DNA of 64,000 nucleotides from Halorussus sp. MSC15.2 (GTDB lineage Archaea; Halobacteriota; Halobacteria; Halobacteriales; Haladaptataceae): assembly GCF_010747475.1 (NCBI RefSeq), contig NZ_VSLZ01000002.1, positions 620,001 through 684,000 on the forward strand, written 5' to 3'. The notes under the pieces were generated by a model that did not search any database, was not told the DNA's origin, and worked only from the letters and a program-made list of their open reading frames with translations. The stretch's first letter is position 1. Each line of letters starts with the position of its first letter. Made by a program: the position numbers and the translations under genes. Shown here one piece after another: positions 31,738-39,735 of this stretch.

Positions 31738-32481
31738 TCAACAGGCGCCTGCCGCCGAACAGATATCTTCCGGACTGTACCAACTGCACAGCCACCTATT
31801 GAGCCAGTCGATGAGGGCTTCACAGCTCTGCTCGCACTTGTACGACCAGCAGATGTAGTTACAGCCCTCTTCGCCCAGCCAGTATAGACCGTAGTCACAG
31901 ATGACATCTATGACCCACGTGCAGGCCGAACACCAGCTCTGGGTGGTGAAGTTGCTGGTGCTCGTGCTACTGACGGGTTCGGACGCGAGGATTGCTGGCG
32001 CCTCGTTTTCCCATCCGTAGATACGATGGCGGTGCTCGCCGTCGACGGTCTCGACGGAGGTTCCCACGCCGCCGTTCGGTCGCCGATTCCCGTCGGCGTC
32101 GTCTATCTGGGTGACCCAGAGGAAGCCCTGTTGTTTGCCTTCCGGGCCACGGTAGGGGAGACTGAGGATGACTGGATTACGCGCGTTCAGTTCCTCGTCG
32201 CTGGTCTCGATTCGGTATCCGAAGACGTTCTCGGTGTACGCCTCCAAGGAATCGCCCGCCATGAACTCCGCGAGCCGGGTGTAGTAATCGTAACTCGTTG
32301 CAGCGTCGAACTCGGCGGCTGCTCGGTCGGCCGAGACGAGTTCAGAGCCGCTTACACTGAGCGTGTCGTCGGCGCTTGCGAGGCCGCTGAACCCGATGAC
32401 GCCCGAACCTGCACCAAGTGCTTTCAGGAACGACCGTCGCTCGAAGTCCGATTCGCCGTCGGTGAACTCTTCTCCGGTCAT
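31738..32481 (-). CDS. Halocin C8-like bacteriocin precursor, Tat-exported
   Basis: 247 aa. A twin-arginine signal (FERRSFLKALGAGSGVIGFS, RR at 15-16) is followed by a charged middle region (about 40-180) and a compact C-terminal module with ten cysteines at 184, 187, 195, 207, 211, 216, 220, 232, 241 and 247, starting WCSACTW and ending ICSAAGAC. Halocin C8 also has ten cysteines, begins with GCSACK and ends with a similar C-x-x-A-G-x-C; its precursor carries the immunity function in the N-terminal half. Here cleavage would fall near residue 175-182. The gene is alone, on an AT-richer stretch, with no transporter or regulator beside it. Homology is inferred from layout and the CSAC/C-end motifs. 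Confidence 0.75.
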   Translation of the reverse strand: MTGEEFTDGESDFERRSFLKALGAGSGVIGFSGLASADDTLSVSGSELVSADRAAAEFDAATSYDYYTRLAEFMAGDSLEAYTENVFGYRIETSDEELNARNPVILSLPYRGPEGKQQGFLWVTQIDDADGNRRPNGGVGTSVETVDGEHRHRIYGWENEAPAILASEPVSSTSTSNFTTQSWCSACTWVIDVICDYGLYWLGEEGCNYICWSYKCEQSCEALIDWLNRWLCSWYSPEDICSAAGAC

Positions 32482-32734
32482 GTGAACCCAGCTACAACTC
32501 CAATTTTGTTGCTAATAAAATTATTCATTTTTCTTGGATATATATGAAAATAAATTTCTTCGACCTGCTCTGTTTGGTGTCGCAGATACTATCCTCATCA
32601 CGTTAGGAATCCACAACCTAGCGTCGGAACGACGTCGAAGTCGTACACACCTGCGTCATCGTTCGCGTTCGATGGTCCTGTCCGAGCGACACCGAGTTTG
32701 GCCGCTGGCTTAAATCTCCTTTCCAACGACCCAT

Positions 32735-33379
32735 TTACGACTGGAGTATCTGGGTGAACAGCGTCGCCTGTCCGCGATGGAGGCGCTCCAGAAACGCCGA
32801 CTTGCTAATTCCCAACTCGTCGGCGACGTCGCTCGCAGTCGCGCTGCGCGGGACCTCGAAGTAGCCCATCTCCAGCGCGGTCCGGAGCGCGACCTCTTGG
32901 GCGGACGTCAGGTCCCACCGCTGGGCGACCGCGTCGTCGTCCTCGCTCCCGAGCGGAGAGACCCGTTCGAGCGAGACGCCCACGGTCTCGGCGGCCGCCG
33001 CGAGGACGCCCTGTAACACGTCGTGGCCCACGACCGCGCCGGTGTGGCGCTCGACTCCCTCCCGGTACTGGAGCGTCTCGGCCATGAACCCCGCGTCGGT
33101 CAGTTCGTGGACGACGCAGGGGTGTTTCGAGAGACACCGAAAGTTGGTCGCGCCGTCGGTCCGGGAGGTGTGGAGGTAACGGATTCGCTCGTCGGCGTCG
33201 AGGACGGCGGCGAGGTCGTCGGCCGCGTCCCCTGCGGAGAATCGGAGGAGCGCGTTGTCGTCGCGCCGGAGTTGCGGCGGTCGGGCATCGACGGTGACGC
33301 CCGTTTTCCGGGACGCGTCCGCGAGGGGGCAGTCGTCGCCGGTCACGCTGAACTCCACGACGAGGCACTCGTCTATCAC
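32735..33379 (-). CDS. Bat-type HTH_10 transcriptional regulator
   Basis: 214 aa. N-terminal 150 residues resemble the bacterio-opsin-activator sensor part; the C-terminus has the HTH_10 domain: LTSAQEVALRTALEMGYFEV followed by TASDVADELGISKSAFLERL and HRGQATLFTQIL. It is divergent from paaABC across 528 bp, so it may control phenylacetate genes; ligand unknown. The interval 32482-32734 between it and the halocin-like gene is AT-rich and holds the halocin promoter. Confidence 0.85.
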   Translation of the reverse strand: MIDECLVVEFSVTGDDCPLADASRKTGVTVDARPPQLRRDDNALLRFSAGDAADDLAAVLDADERIRYLHTSRTDGATNFRCLSKHPCVVHELTDAGFMAETLQYREGVERHTGAVVGHDVLQGVLAAAAETVGVSLERVSPLGSEDDDAVAQRWDLTSAQEVALRTALEMGYFEVPRSATASDVADELGISKSAFLERLHRGQATLFTQILQS

Positions 33380-33907
33380 TCTCGGACACCTCCCGAATCG
33401 ACGGTTCGCCGAGACACGGAAGACCGTCGGTGAAGAGGGGCTAGAAAGCCCCCGGTCGCTCGCCGCCGGAAGACGGTCCTGCTCGCTACGCTGCGCGGGC
33501 TGCGACTTCCGAGGTCTCGTTCGCTTCGTTCACGAGACGGTCGCTGGCCGACCCCTATCGGCGCGGACAGTGTGGAGAGCGCCGATATGTCGGCCAGACG
33601 ACCACGGCCTTCGGCCGCGAGCGACCGGCCCCTTTCAGTCCCGCCTGCGGCAGATTGTGAGCAGGGCTCTTTTGCTGGACTGGTCGGTACTCGCACGGCT
33701 GCTCGACGGCCGGGGTCGCTGGTCGGCCGGCAGTCGGACTCGCCTTCCGACGAACGGCCGGATTTTCCAACAGTCAGACGGTCGGCCGGGCGTCCGCGGG
33801 TGGCGGTCGGCCCGTCGGTCATGCGAGAATATCCCCCGGCGAAGTACTTAAAACCGCTACATGGACGGGTTAATCGGTATGTCAGTCTGGATTGTAGATG
33901 ATTGTAT
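33380..33907. promoter_or_regulatory. Intergenic region between the regulator and paaA
   Basis: 528 bp without a convincing gene. A 7-bp inverted repeat GTCTCGT...ACGAGAC (33514-33538, spacer 11) and several palindromic GGCCG clusters are present. A TATA-like TACTTAAAA at 33845-33853 lies about 55 bp before the paaA ATG, so paaA has a 5' leader of roughly 28 nt. Frames on both strands here are Arg/Pro-rich and not coding-like. Confidence 0.45.
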
Positions 33908-34849
33908 ATGGACATCGAACAGGTGAAAGAGCGCGCCGGACCGCGCGAGTTCAGTCCGAAGGACGACCTCCCGGAGAAGTACCGAAAGGCCGCGACTCGG
34001 ATGATTCAGTTCCACGCGAACAGCGAGATAATGGGGGCGTACCTCGAACGGCCCTTCATCCGGCAGGCCCCGAGCCTCGACCGGAAACTGGCGTTCTCGG
34101 CCAAGGTACAGGACGAAATCGGACACGGGCAACTGCTCTACCGGGCCGCCGAGTCGCTCGGCGTCAAGACCCGCGAGGAGATGCTCGACGAGTTGGCGAA
34201 CGGGGAGGGCAAGTTCCTCAACTGCTTCCACTACCCGATGGAGTCGTGGGTCGAGACGCCCATGATAGCCTTCTTCGTGGACGGCGCGGCGATGCGCCGA
34301 CAGGCCACGCTCAAGCAGAGTAGCTGGGAACCCTACGCCCACGCGATGGACAAGGTGTGCTTCGAGGAGGGGTTCCACGTCAAGCACGGCGAGGCCATCC
34401 TCTACGAACTCATGACCGGGTCGAAGGCCGAACAGGAGAAGACCCAAGCGGCCTTCGAGACGTGGTGGCCCCGCATCATCCAGTTCTTCGGCCCGACCGA
34501 CGACAAGTCCACGCACCACGACTTCTCGGCCGACGTGGGCCTGAAGACGATGACCAACGACGAGTTGCGAAACGCCTTCCTCAGCGCCTACGTCCCGAAG
34601 GCCGAGAAGTACGGACTGGAGATTCCCGACGAACCCCGTATCCGCGAAAACGGCGACGGTACCTACGAGGTCGTGGAGGACGACCTCGACTGGGAGGAGT
34701 TCTTCACCATCGCGAAGAACGACTCCGAGGGGAGCCACGAGCAAATCGGCAAGCGGCGTCGCACGCAGGAGGCCGTCGAGTGGGTCCGGAACAGCATGGA
34801 CGACTGGGAAGCGAAGGGCGCGGGCCAGACCCCGCAGGCGGCCGACTAA
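33908..34849 (+). CDS. paaA: 1,2-phenylacetyl-CoA epoxidase subunit A
   Basis: 313 aa from ATG 33908 (a TTG two codons earlier is less likely). Catalytic subunit of the multicomponent monooxygenase that epoxidises the ring of phenylacetyl-CoA. The di-iron ligands are visible in KVQDEIGHGQLLYRAAE (E-x-x-H) and KVCFEEGFHVKHGE (E-x-x-H), with YLERPFIRQAPSLDRKLAF as the family start and GPTDDKSTHHDF later. First of five closely packed plus-strand genes (paaA, B, C, D, zinc ribbon). Confidence 0.95.
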   Translation: MDIEQVKERAGPREFSPKDDLPEKYRKAATRMIQFHANSEIMGAYLERPFIRQAPSLDRKLAFSAKVQDEIGHGQLLYRAAESLGVKTREEMLDELANGEGKFLNCFHYPMESWVETPMIAFFVDGAAMRRQATLKQSSWEPYAHAMDKVCFEEGFHVKHGEAILYELMTGSKAEQEKTQAAFETWWPRIIQFFGPTDDKSTHHDFSADVGLKTMTNDELRNAFLSAYVPKAEKYGLEIPDEPRIRENGDGTYEVVEDDLDWEEFFTIAKNDSEGSHEQIGKRRRTQEAVEWVRNSMDDWEAKGAGQTPQAAD

Positions 34850-34851
34850 CC

Positions 34852-35172
34852 ATGATTTGGGAAGTGTTCCGACAGGAGCAGTCCGGCGACTACCACACCC
34901 ACTGCGGGAACGTCCACGCGCCGGACCGCGAGATGGCGCTCATGTTCGCCGAAGTTCAGCACGGACGGCGCAAGCCGACCAACAGCCTCTGGGTCGTTCC
35001 CCAGAAGGAAATCGGCGAAGTGGACACGGAGGAGGCCAACTTCGGCGGTACGACCGACAAGTCCTACCGGTGGGCGCAGTCGTACAGTTTCGAGGCCGCG
35101 GCCGAAGAGGTCGCGGACTCCGAGAGCGAGCAGGTGCAGGCCGAGGCCGAGCGCCAGCGGGGTGACGACTGA
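34852..35172 (+). CDS. paaB: 1,2-phenylacetyl-CoA epoxidase subunit B
   Basis: 106 aa. Small bridging subunit of the PaaABC complex: IWEVFRQEQSGDYHTHCGNV, then ADREM-type helix (DREMALMFAEVQHGRRKPTN) and SLWVVPQKEI. Starts 2 bp after paaA, and its stop overlaps the ATG of paaC (TGATG). The extra acidic C-terminus is common in haloarchaea. Confidence 0.93.
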   Translation: MIWEVFRQEQSGDYHTHCGNVHAPDREMALMFAEVQHGRRKPTNSLWVVPQKEIGEVDTEEANFGGTTDKSYRWAQSYSFEAAAEEVADSESEQVQAEAERQRGDD

Positions 35173-36011
35173 TGACGACCGCCGAGCAACTGCCCAGTCC
35201 CGACGACCTCTCCGACGAGGAGCGCGAGGCGGTCGAGACCCTGTTGTTCCGTCTCGCCGACGACGAGTTCGTCCTCGCCGAGCGCTACACCGAGTGGCAG
35301 GTCCGAGCGCCGACGCTCGAATCCGACCTCGCGCTGGCCAACATCGCGCAGGACGAACTCGGGCACGCACGCCTCTGGTACGACCTGCTGCAGGACTTCG
35401 GTCCGGACGAACCCGACCTGATATGGGAGCGCCCCGCCGACCGATGGCATCACAGCACGCTGGCCGAACTCCCCTACGAAGAGGGCGACTGGGCCGACCC
35501 AGTCCTGCGGTCGTACCTCTACGACGTGGCCGAGGAGATTCGGCTCGAAGCCCTCGTCGATTCGTCGTACGCCCGCATCCGCGACCGGGTCGGCAAGATT
35601 CAGGGCGAAGAGGACTACCACCGCGAACACGCCGAGAACTGGCTGGAGCGACTCACCGAAGACGAAGCGGGCCGCGAGCGCGTTCAGAGCGCGCTGGACC
35701 GCCTGTTCCCGTACGCGCTGACCGTCTTCGAACCGACCGACGAGGCGGTCGAAGGCCGCATCGACGACCTCGGCCTGCGAACCGAATCGCTCGCGGACAT
35801 GCGCGAGACGTGGCTCGACACCGTAGTGCCGTACCTCGACGGTCTCGGTCTCGACGTGGACGCGGACGCCGACCTCCCCGAAGAACTCGGTCGCGATACG
35901 TCCCATACCGACGACTGGGACGACCTCTGGGACGAGTTCACCGCGACCTACCGCGAACTCGACCGACACGAGGCGACTCGCATCATGAACGACCCCGACG
36001 AGGTGGAGTGA
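35172..36011 (+). CDS. paaC: 1,2-phenylacetyl-CoA epoxidase subunit C
   Basis: 279 aa. Structural partner of PaaA with the same ferritin-like fold: FRLADDEFVLAERYTEWQVR, then IAQDELGHARLWYDLL and KIQGEEDYHREHAENWLERL. It stabilises the epoxidase and helps bind CoA; in the family most iron ligands are degenerate, but here both ExxH-type sites are still readable. Overlaps paaB by one base. Confidence 0.94.
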   Translation: MTTAEQLPSPDDLSDEEREAVETLLFRLADDEFVLAERYTEWQVRAPTLESDLALANIAQDELGHARLWYDLLQDFGPDEPDLIWERPADRWHHSTLAELPYEEGDWADPVLRSYLYDVAEEIRLEALVDSSYARIRDRVGKIQGEEDYHREHAENWLERLTEDEAGRERVQSALDRLFPYALTVFEPTDEAVEGRIDDLGLRTESLADMRETWLDTVVPYLDGLGLDVDADADLPEELGRDTSHTDDWDDLWDEFTATYRELDRHEATRIMNDPDEVE

Positions 36012-36017
36012 TATCGC

Positions 36018-36521
36018 GTGTCCAGCGATTTACCCTACGACCCCGAGATTCCGGACCTCCGGGACACCGACCCCGAGGAGCTGTCGGCCGACGAGATTCC
36101 CGGCACAGGCGGCGTCCCGGGTCTGGGAGACGACTGCGAGGACCCCGCGCTCTGTGCGTACACCGAGTACGTCGAGGGCGACGACGTGGAAGACTTCCCC
36201 GCGACCGGCGAGGGCGCGCAGGGAATCGAAGCCGACGTGTGGGACGCCCTCTACGACGTGGAGGACCCCGAGATGCCCGTCTCCATCGTGGACCTCGGGC
36301 TGATATACGGCGTCGAAGTGACCGACCGAGTTGACGAGGGCGTCCACGCCGAAGTGCTGATGACCCTGACCTATTCGGGGTGTCCGGCGCGGGACATGCT
36401 GACCGACGACGTGAAGCGGTCCGTGACGGGCGTCGAAGGCGTCGAGTCCGTGGACCTGCGTCTCGTCTGGAGTCCTGAGTGGTCCGTCGAGATGGTGACC
36501 GAACGCGGGAGGCCGACCTGA
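36018..36521 (+). CDS. paaD: PaaD, MIP18/DUF59 domain only
   Basis: 167 aa from GTG 36018, 6 bp after paaC. The DUF59 (MIP18-like) fold: DVEDPEMPVSIVDLGLIYGV, then HAEVLMTLTYSGCPARDMLT and VESVDLRLVWSPEWSVEMVT. PaaD is thought to help insert Fe or Fe-S into the epoxidase. The bacterial protein also has a C-terminal zinc ribbon; here that part is missing and is encoded by a separate gene 26 bp downstream. The first 70 residues are an acidic extension with an ECEDPALCAYTEY-like segment (CEDPALCAYTEY). Confidence 0.9.
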   Translation: MSSDLPYDPEIPDLRDTDPEELSADEIPGTGGVPGLGDDCEDPALCAYTEYVEGDDVEDFPATGEGAQGIEADVWDALYDVEDPEMPVSIVDLGLIYGVEVTDRVDEGVHAEVLMTLTYSGCPARDMLTDDVKRSVTGVEGVESVDLRLVWSPEWSVEMVTERGRPT

Positions 36522-36546
36522 ACGAGTTCGGCCTGAGTATCTGACC

Positions 36547-36714
36547 GTGCGACGACCCGACCCGAGCGTGGACACGTCCGGCGACGAGACGGGGGCCGAG
36601 TGCCCCTACTGCGACTCGACCGACACCGAGCGCGAGCATCCGAAGGGACCGTCGCTCTGCCGGTCGATGCACTACTGCAACGACTGCGAACAACCGTTCG
36701 AGAAGTTCGAGTAA
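36547..36714 (+). CDS. PaaD zinc-ribbon domain as a free-standing 55-aa protein
   Basis: 56 codons from GTG 36547. Four cysteines in two pairs plus one: ECPYCDSTD, LCRSMHYCNDCEQPFEKFE, matching the C-terminal zinc ribbon of bacterial PaaD (CxxC...ACKxLYxCxxCxEPFxxFK). It directly follows the DUF59-only paaD gene, so PaaD is split. The two polypeptides probably associate. A broken paralogue lies at 31501-31654. Confidence 0.85.
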   Translation: MRRPDPSVDTSGDETGAECPYCDSTDTEREHPKGPSLCRSMHYCNDCEQPFEKFE

Positions 36715-37025
36715 TCGAATTTCCGCGGTGTTTTCACCTCTGCGTAACTGACATGATTCGGTGACGCGTCGATGAGGCGGAGTCTATCAGACGGTATCGA
36801 AAGTGGAGGATGGAACTCGACGACCCGAGGACCGCGCGGATGGTGAGAACGCGGTACCGGATGACAGGCGAGGACGGGCGGCTCGGTCGTCGACCGGAGT
36901 CACGGCGCAACCGCGTTTTACTCGTCTGGTAGTACCCGCTTAGTAATTATGGCCGAAACCTGAGAAATACTCCTCGATATTTTCGGGCCGTCATCTTCTT
37001 GTCCGACTCGCCCCCAGTTGGGCGT
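36715..37025. other. Gap of 311 bp with no firm gene
   Basis: End of the paa operon. A 40-codon frame at 36810-36932 (plus, beginning MELDDPRTARMV) is Arg-rich and not acidic, so doubtful. TA-rich TTAGTAATTATGG near 36940-36952 may be a promoter for the next gene. Confidence 0.3.
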
Positions 37026-37232
37026 ATGTCCGCAGACCGTCCGGCGGAGAGTGAACTCCGTCGCGGCATGACAGTCGAAATCGAGCAGTCGAACGCCGAC
37101 AACGCCGCGGACGCCGACCCGATTCGAGGCGAGATTCAGACCATCATCGACGAGGGGGAGAGTCCGCAGGGAGTGAAGGTCAAACTCCAGTCGGGCATCA
37201 CGGGGTACGTGACGCAGGTCGTCACCGACTAA
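37026..37232 (+). CDS. YwbE family protein
   Basis: 68 aa from ATG 37026. Small beta-rich protein with LRRGMTVEIEQ, then RGEIQTIIDEGESPQGVKVK and GITGYVTQVV, matching YwbE (DUF2196), a conserved family of unknown function with a KOW-like appearance. Its stop overlaps the convergent MGMT gene by 4 bp. Confidence 0.85.
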   Translation: MSADRPAESELRRGMTVEIEQSNADNAADADPIRGEIQTIIDEGESPQGVKVKLQSGITGYVTQVVTD

Positions 37233-37621
37233 TCGCCAGCGCTGCGTTCGAGTTCGAGGAGGCGGCGCTTGAGCGCAGGTCCATCACCGGCCGAGTACCC
37301 GCCCAGCGACTCCGCGCCGACGACGCGGTGGCAGGGGACGACCAGCGGAACCGGATTCTTCCCGCAGGCCTGTCCGACGGCGACGGGCGCGGTGTCGAGC
37401 GCGTCGGCGAGTTCTCCGTACGTCCGGGTCTCTCCGTAGGGAATCGCCCGCATCTCGGCCATCACGTCGCCCACGAATCCGTCCGGGAGGGCCACCGATG
37501 CGTCGAACGTCTGCCGGTCGCCCGCGACGTACTCGCCGACCTGCGCGCGGAGTTCGTCCTCCGGTATCGCGACGCGACCGGCGTCCAGTTCGACGGTTCG
37601 ACCGAGTACTCCGACGTTCAT
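37229..37621 (-). CDS. ogt: Methylated-DNA-protein cysteine methyltransferase
   Basis: 130 aa. Suicide repair of O6-alkylguanine. The DNA-binding half has IPYGETRTYGELADALDTAP and VGQACGKNPVPLVVPCHRVV, with the alkyl-acceptor Cys in PCHRV, and ends in GYSAGDGPALKRRLLELE. The N-terminal domain is very short, as in several archaeal homologues. Gene symbol by family. Confidence 0.92.
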   Translation of the reverse strand: MNVGVLGRTVELDAGRVAIPEDELRAQVGEYVAGDRQTFDASVALPDGFVGDVMAEMRAIPYGETRTYGELADALDTAPVAVGQACGKNPVPLVVPCHRVVGAESLGGYSAGDGPALKRRLLELERSAGD

Positions 37622-37771
37622 CGGTCGGTGAACGTCGGGCGGGGTCTTTGCGGTTTCGGTCGCGCCAGGTCGACCGATTCGGGCCGGTCTTGGACACGCG
37701 GTTCTCGTGGCATCCTCGGCGTCGCGTTCTCGGTGGAGTACCCTTATCGTGGTGGGAAAGGAGGGTGAAAT

Positions 37772-38536
37772 ATGGAGATTTCAGACGACGATGGTATCAG
37801 GACCGTCACGTTCGACCGCCCGGAGGTCATGAACGCGTTCACCCCGGAACTCGCCGAGGAGTTGGCCGAGGTGTTCGCCGAGGCCGACCCCGACGACCTC
37901 GACGCTATCGTGCTGACGGGCGAAGGAGGGGCGTTCAGCGCGGGCGGCGACATCCAGTCGATGGCCGACCGCGAGAAAACGACCGACGAGTACTACGACC
38001 ACGTCACCGAGACGTTCGGTCGTCTCGTGGAAGAGGCGCTCTCGGCCGCGGTCCCCATCGTCGCCAAGGTCAACGGCGACGCCGTCGGCGCGGGACTGGC
38101 GGTCGCGGCGGTCAGCGACTTCGCGTACGCCGCCGAGTCCGCGACCTTCAGTTGCGCGTTCGTTCGAGTGGGCCTGATTCCGGACACGGGCGGGAGTTTC
38201 CTGCTCCCGCGCCTCGTTGGACTCCGGACCGCCAAGCGCCTCGCGTTCACCGGCGAGTTCTTCGGGGCCGAGGAGGCGGCCGAGATGGGACTGGTGAACG
38301 AGGTCGCGGCCGAGGACGAACTCGACGCGGCGGTCGAGGACCTGCTCGACACCCTGCGAGAGCGCCCGACGAGGACCATCGGTCTCGCCAAACGCGCCAT
38401 CCACGAGAACATGGGCAGAGAGTGGCGAGAAGCCTTGGACTACGAGAACATGGTCCAGTCGCAGGCCTCCGCCACGCCCGAACACGAGGAAGGCGTCGCG
38501 GCGTTCTTGGAGGGACGAGACCCGGAGTTCGAGTGA
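37772..38536 (+). CDS. Enoyl-CoA hydratase/isomerase, probable PaaG
   Basis: 254 aa. Crotonase fold: FDRPEVMNAFTPELAEELAE, then oxyanion-hole segments GEGGAFSAGGDIQSM and VNGDAVGAGLAVAAVSDFAY, and FVRVGLIPDTGGSFLLPRLV. PaaG isomerises epoxidised phenylacetyl-CoA to oxepin-CoA; context (paaABCD upstream) favours this role but a beta-oxidation hydratase is possible. A GAGGGTGA motif at 37761-37768 is a plausible ribosome-binding site 4 bp before the ATG. Confidence 0.85.
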   Translation: MEISDDDGIRTVTFDRPEVMNAFTPELAEELAEVFAEADPDDLDAIVLTGEGGAFSAGGDIQSMADREKTTDEYYDHVTETFGRLVEEALSAAVPIVAKVNGDAVGAGLAVAAVSDFAYAAESATFSCAFVRVGLIPDTGGSFLLPRLVGLRTAKRLAFTGEFFGAEEAAEMGLVNEVAAEDELDAAVEDLLDTLRERPTRTIGLAKRAIHENMGREWREALDYENMVQSQASATPEHEEGVAAFLEGRDPEFE

Positions 38537-38563
38537 ACCGGCGACCTCGTCCACGACCCGCCG

Positions 38564-39004
38564 TCACTCTCGCCACGTGATTCGGCCGTACGTCGTCCCG
38601 TGGCGGTAGTTGTACGACTCGACGACGACGCCGAGCAGTCCGCCGGCGACGAGGAGTAACGCGAGGCCCACCGGGTCGCTATCGCCGAGATAAAGCGCGA
38701 GACCCCAGACGAGGAGAACGGCGTTCTCCGTGACGTTCCACGCGGCGTGGTTCCGGACCCGTCGGAAGGCGCTCGCGACGAAGAAGACAACTCCCGTAGC
38801 GAGGAGTACCAGCGACGACGGACGGAGGTTGCCGCCCCTCGCAGCGGCCACCAGCAGTGCCAGCAGGACCACTGCCACCGACGAGCGACCGACCGACAGG
38901 CCTCGGGAGCGGAGAGCGTCGAGTGCCACACCGAAACGTGATTTCCGAACGACAAGTTCGTTTCCGTTCCGTTCTCTCGCTCCGGTCTCGGTGACGACAC
39001 TCAA
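38564..39004 (-). CDS. Membrane protein, 146 aa
   Basis: Four hydrophobic helices (SSVAVVLLALLVAAARGGNL, SLVLLATGVVFFVASAF, ENAVLLVWGLALYLGD, GLALLLVAGGLLGVVVESYN) after a 35-residue soluble N-terminus. No motif or family recognised. Convergent with the enoyl-CoA hydratase gene. Confidence 0.6.
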   Translation of the reverse strand: MSVVTETGARERNGNELVVRKSRFGVALDALRSRGLSVGRSSVAVVLLALLVAAARGGNLRPSSLVLLATGVVFFVASAFRRVRNHAAWNVTENAVLLVWGLALYLGDSDPVGLALLLVAGGLLGVVVESYNYRHGTTYGRITWRE

Positions 39005-39029
39005 ATGGCTGGCCTCGCTACGGTGAAAC

Positions 39030-39410
39030 GTGTCCGACCGAAACGACTGGGACCCGACCGACGAACTTCCGAACGGCGACGACCCGACCGGCGAGGAGTT
39101 CGACGCCCCGACTATCAGTTGCCAGCGCTGCGACCGGACGTGGGACCTCTCGACCGAGTTCGAGGAGTTGGGCGTCGGAAACCACGCTGTCGAGCAGTTC
39201 GCGCTCGACCACGAGCGTCACACCGGCCACTTCCCGGACGACGTGTCCACGTGGCGCGCGACGTGTCGCAACTGCACGGAGGTCGTCGAGCGACTCGCCC
39301 GCGACGCCGCGACGCGATGGGCCGAGACCCACGTCCGCCACACGCGTCACGCGGTCGAACTCAGCCACGCTGGAAGCGACGAGACGACGCTCTTCGGCGA
39401 CGATGAGTGA
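39030..39410 (+). CDS. Zinc-finger-like protein, 126 aa
   Basis: GTG start at 39030. One CxxC pair in ISCQRCDRTW and another in ATCRNCTEVVERL, about 60 residues apart, with His-rich stretches between (DHERHTGHF, HVRHTRH). An acidic N-terminus and C-terminus flank it. A haloarchaeal protein of unknown function that probably binds one zinc. Confidence 0.65.
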   Translation: MSDRNDWDPTDELPNGDDPTGEEFDAPTISCQRCDRTWDLSTEFEELGVGNHAVEQFALDHERHTGHFPDDVSTWRATCRNCTEVVERLARDAATRWAETHVRHTRHAVELSHAGSDETTLFGDDE

Positions 39411-39537
39411 CGGTCGGGAGGACCGAACCGCGCGTTCGCTTCCGTCGAAATCCCCTTCGCGAGACGAGCTTGTATTCTAGCCGAAAATAATATAAATCAT
39501 ACGTAAATAATGAATTATTACGGAGGTGAGAAACGAG

Positions 39538-39597
39538 ATGATACTGAGCGTTCGCCTGAACCCGCTTTGCACGTGCGAAGAGTTCAACATGTGCTGA
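39538..39597 (+). CDS. Possible 19-aa Cys-containing micropeptide
   Basis: In the otherwise empty interval 39411-39735. A TATA-like AATATAAAT (about 39488-39496) is followed at 39521-39528 by a strong Shine-Dalgarno-like GGAGGTG and then ATG 39538, with 9-10 bp spacing. The frame encodes MILSVRLNPLCTCEEFNMC and stops at 39597; a T5 run (39618-39622) follows. Promoter, ribosome site, short frame and T-run are all in order, but so short a frame can occur by chance. Three of 19 residues are Cys. Confidence 0.35.
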   Translation: MILSVRLNPLCTCEEFNMC

Positions 39598-39735
39598 CGG
39601 ATAGCGTACTAACCAAGTTTTTCGCAGTGTAGTTCCGAAGCGACACACGGGACCGAGACGCGTCTCCGTACTCGCCACGGTAACGAACTGACCGACCGAG
39701 TCTGTGTGTAGTTCCTCAGATTTATCGTCGTCTCG

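Noticed and set aside
33572..33901. Plus frame in the gap before paaA
   Set aside because: Arg/Pro/Ser-rich, not acidic, no homology, and overlaps the promoter region of paaA.
36810..36932. 40-codon frame after the paaD zinc ribbon
   Set aside because: Arg-rich and without promoter or family support; listed only within the gap entry.
39361..39678. Minus frame across the 39.4-39.7 kb gap
   Set aside because: Basic, low quality and overlapping the AT-rich promoter; the micro-ORF on the plus strand has better signals.
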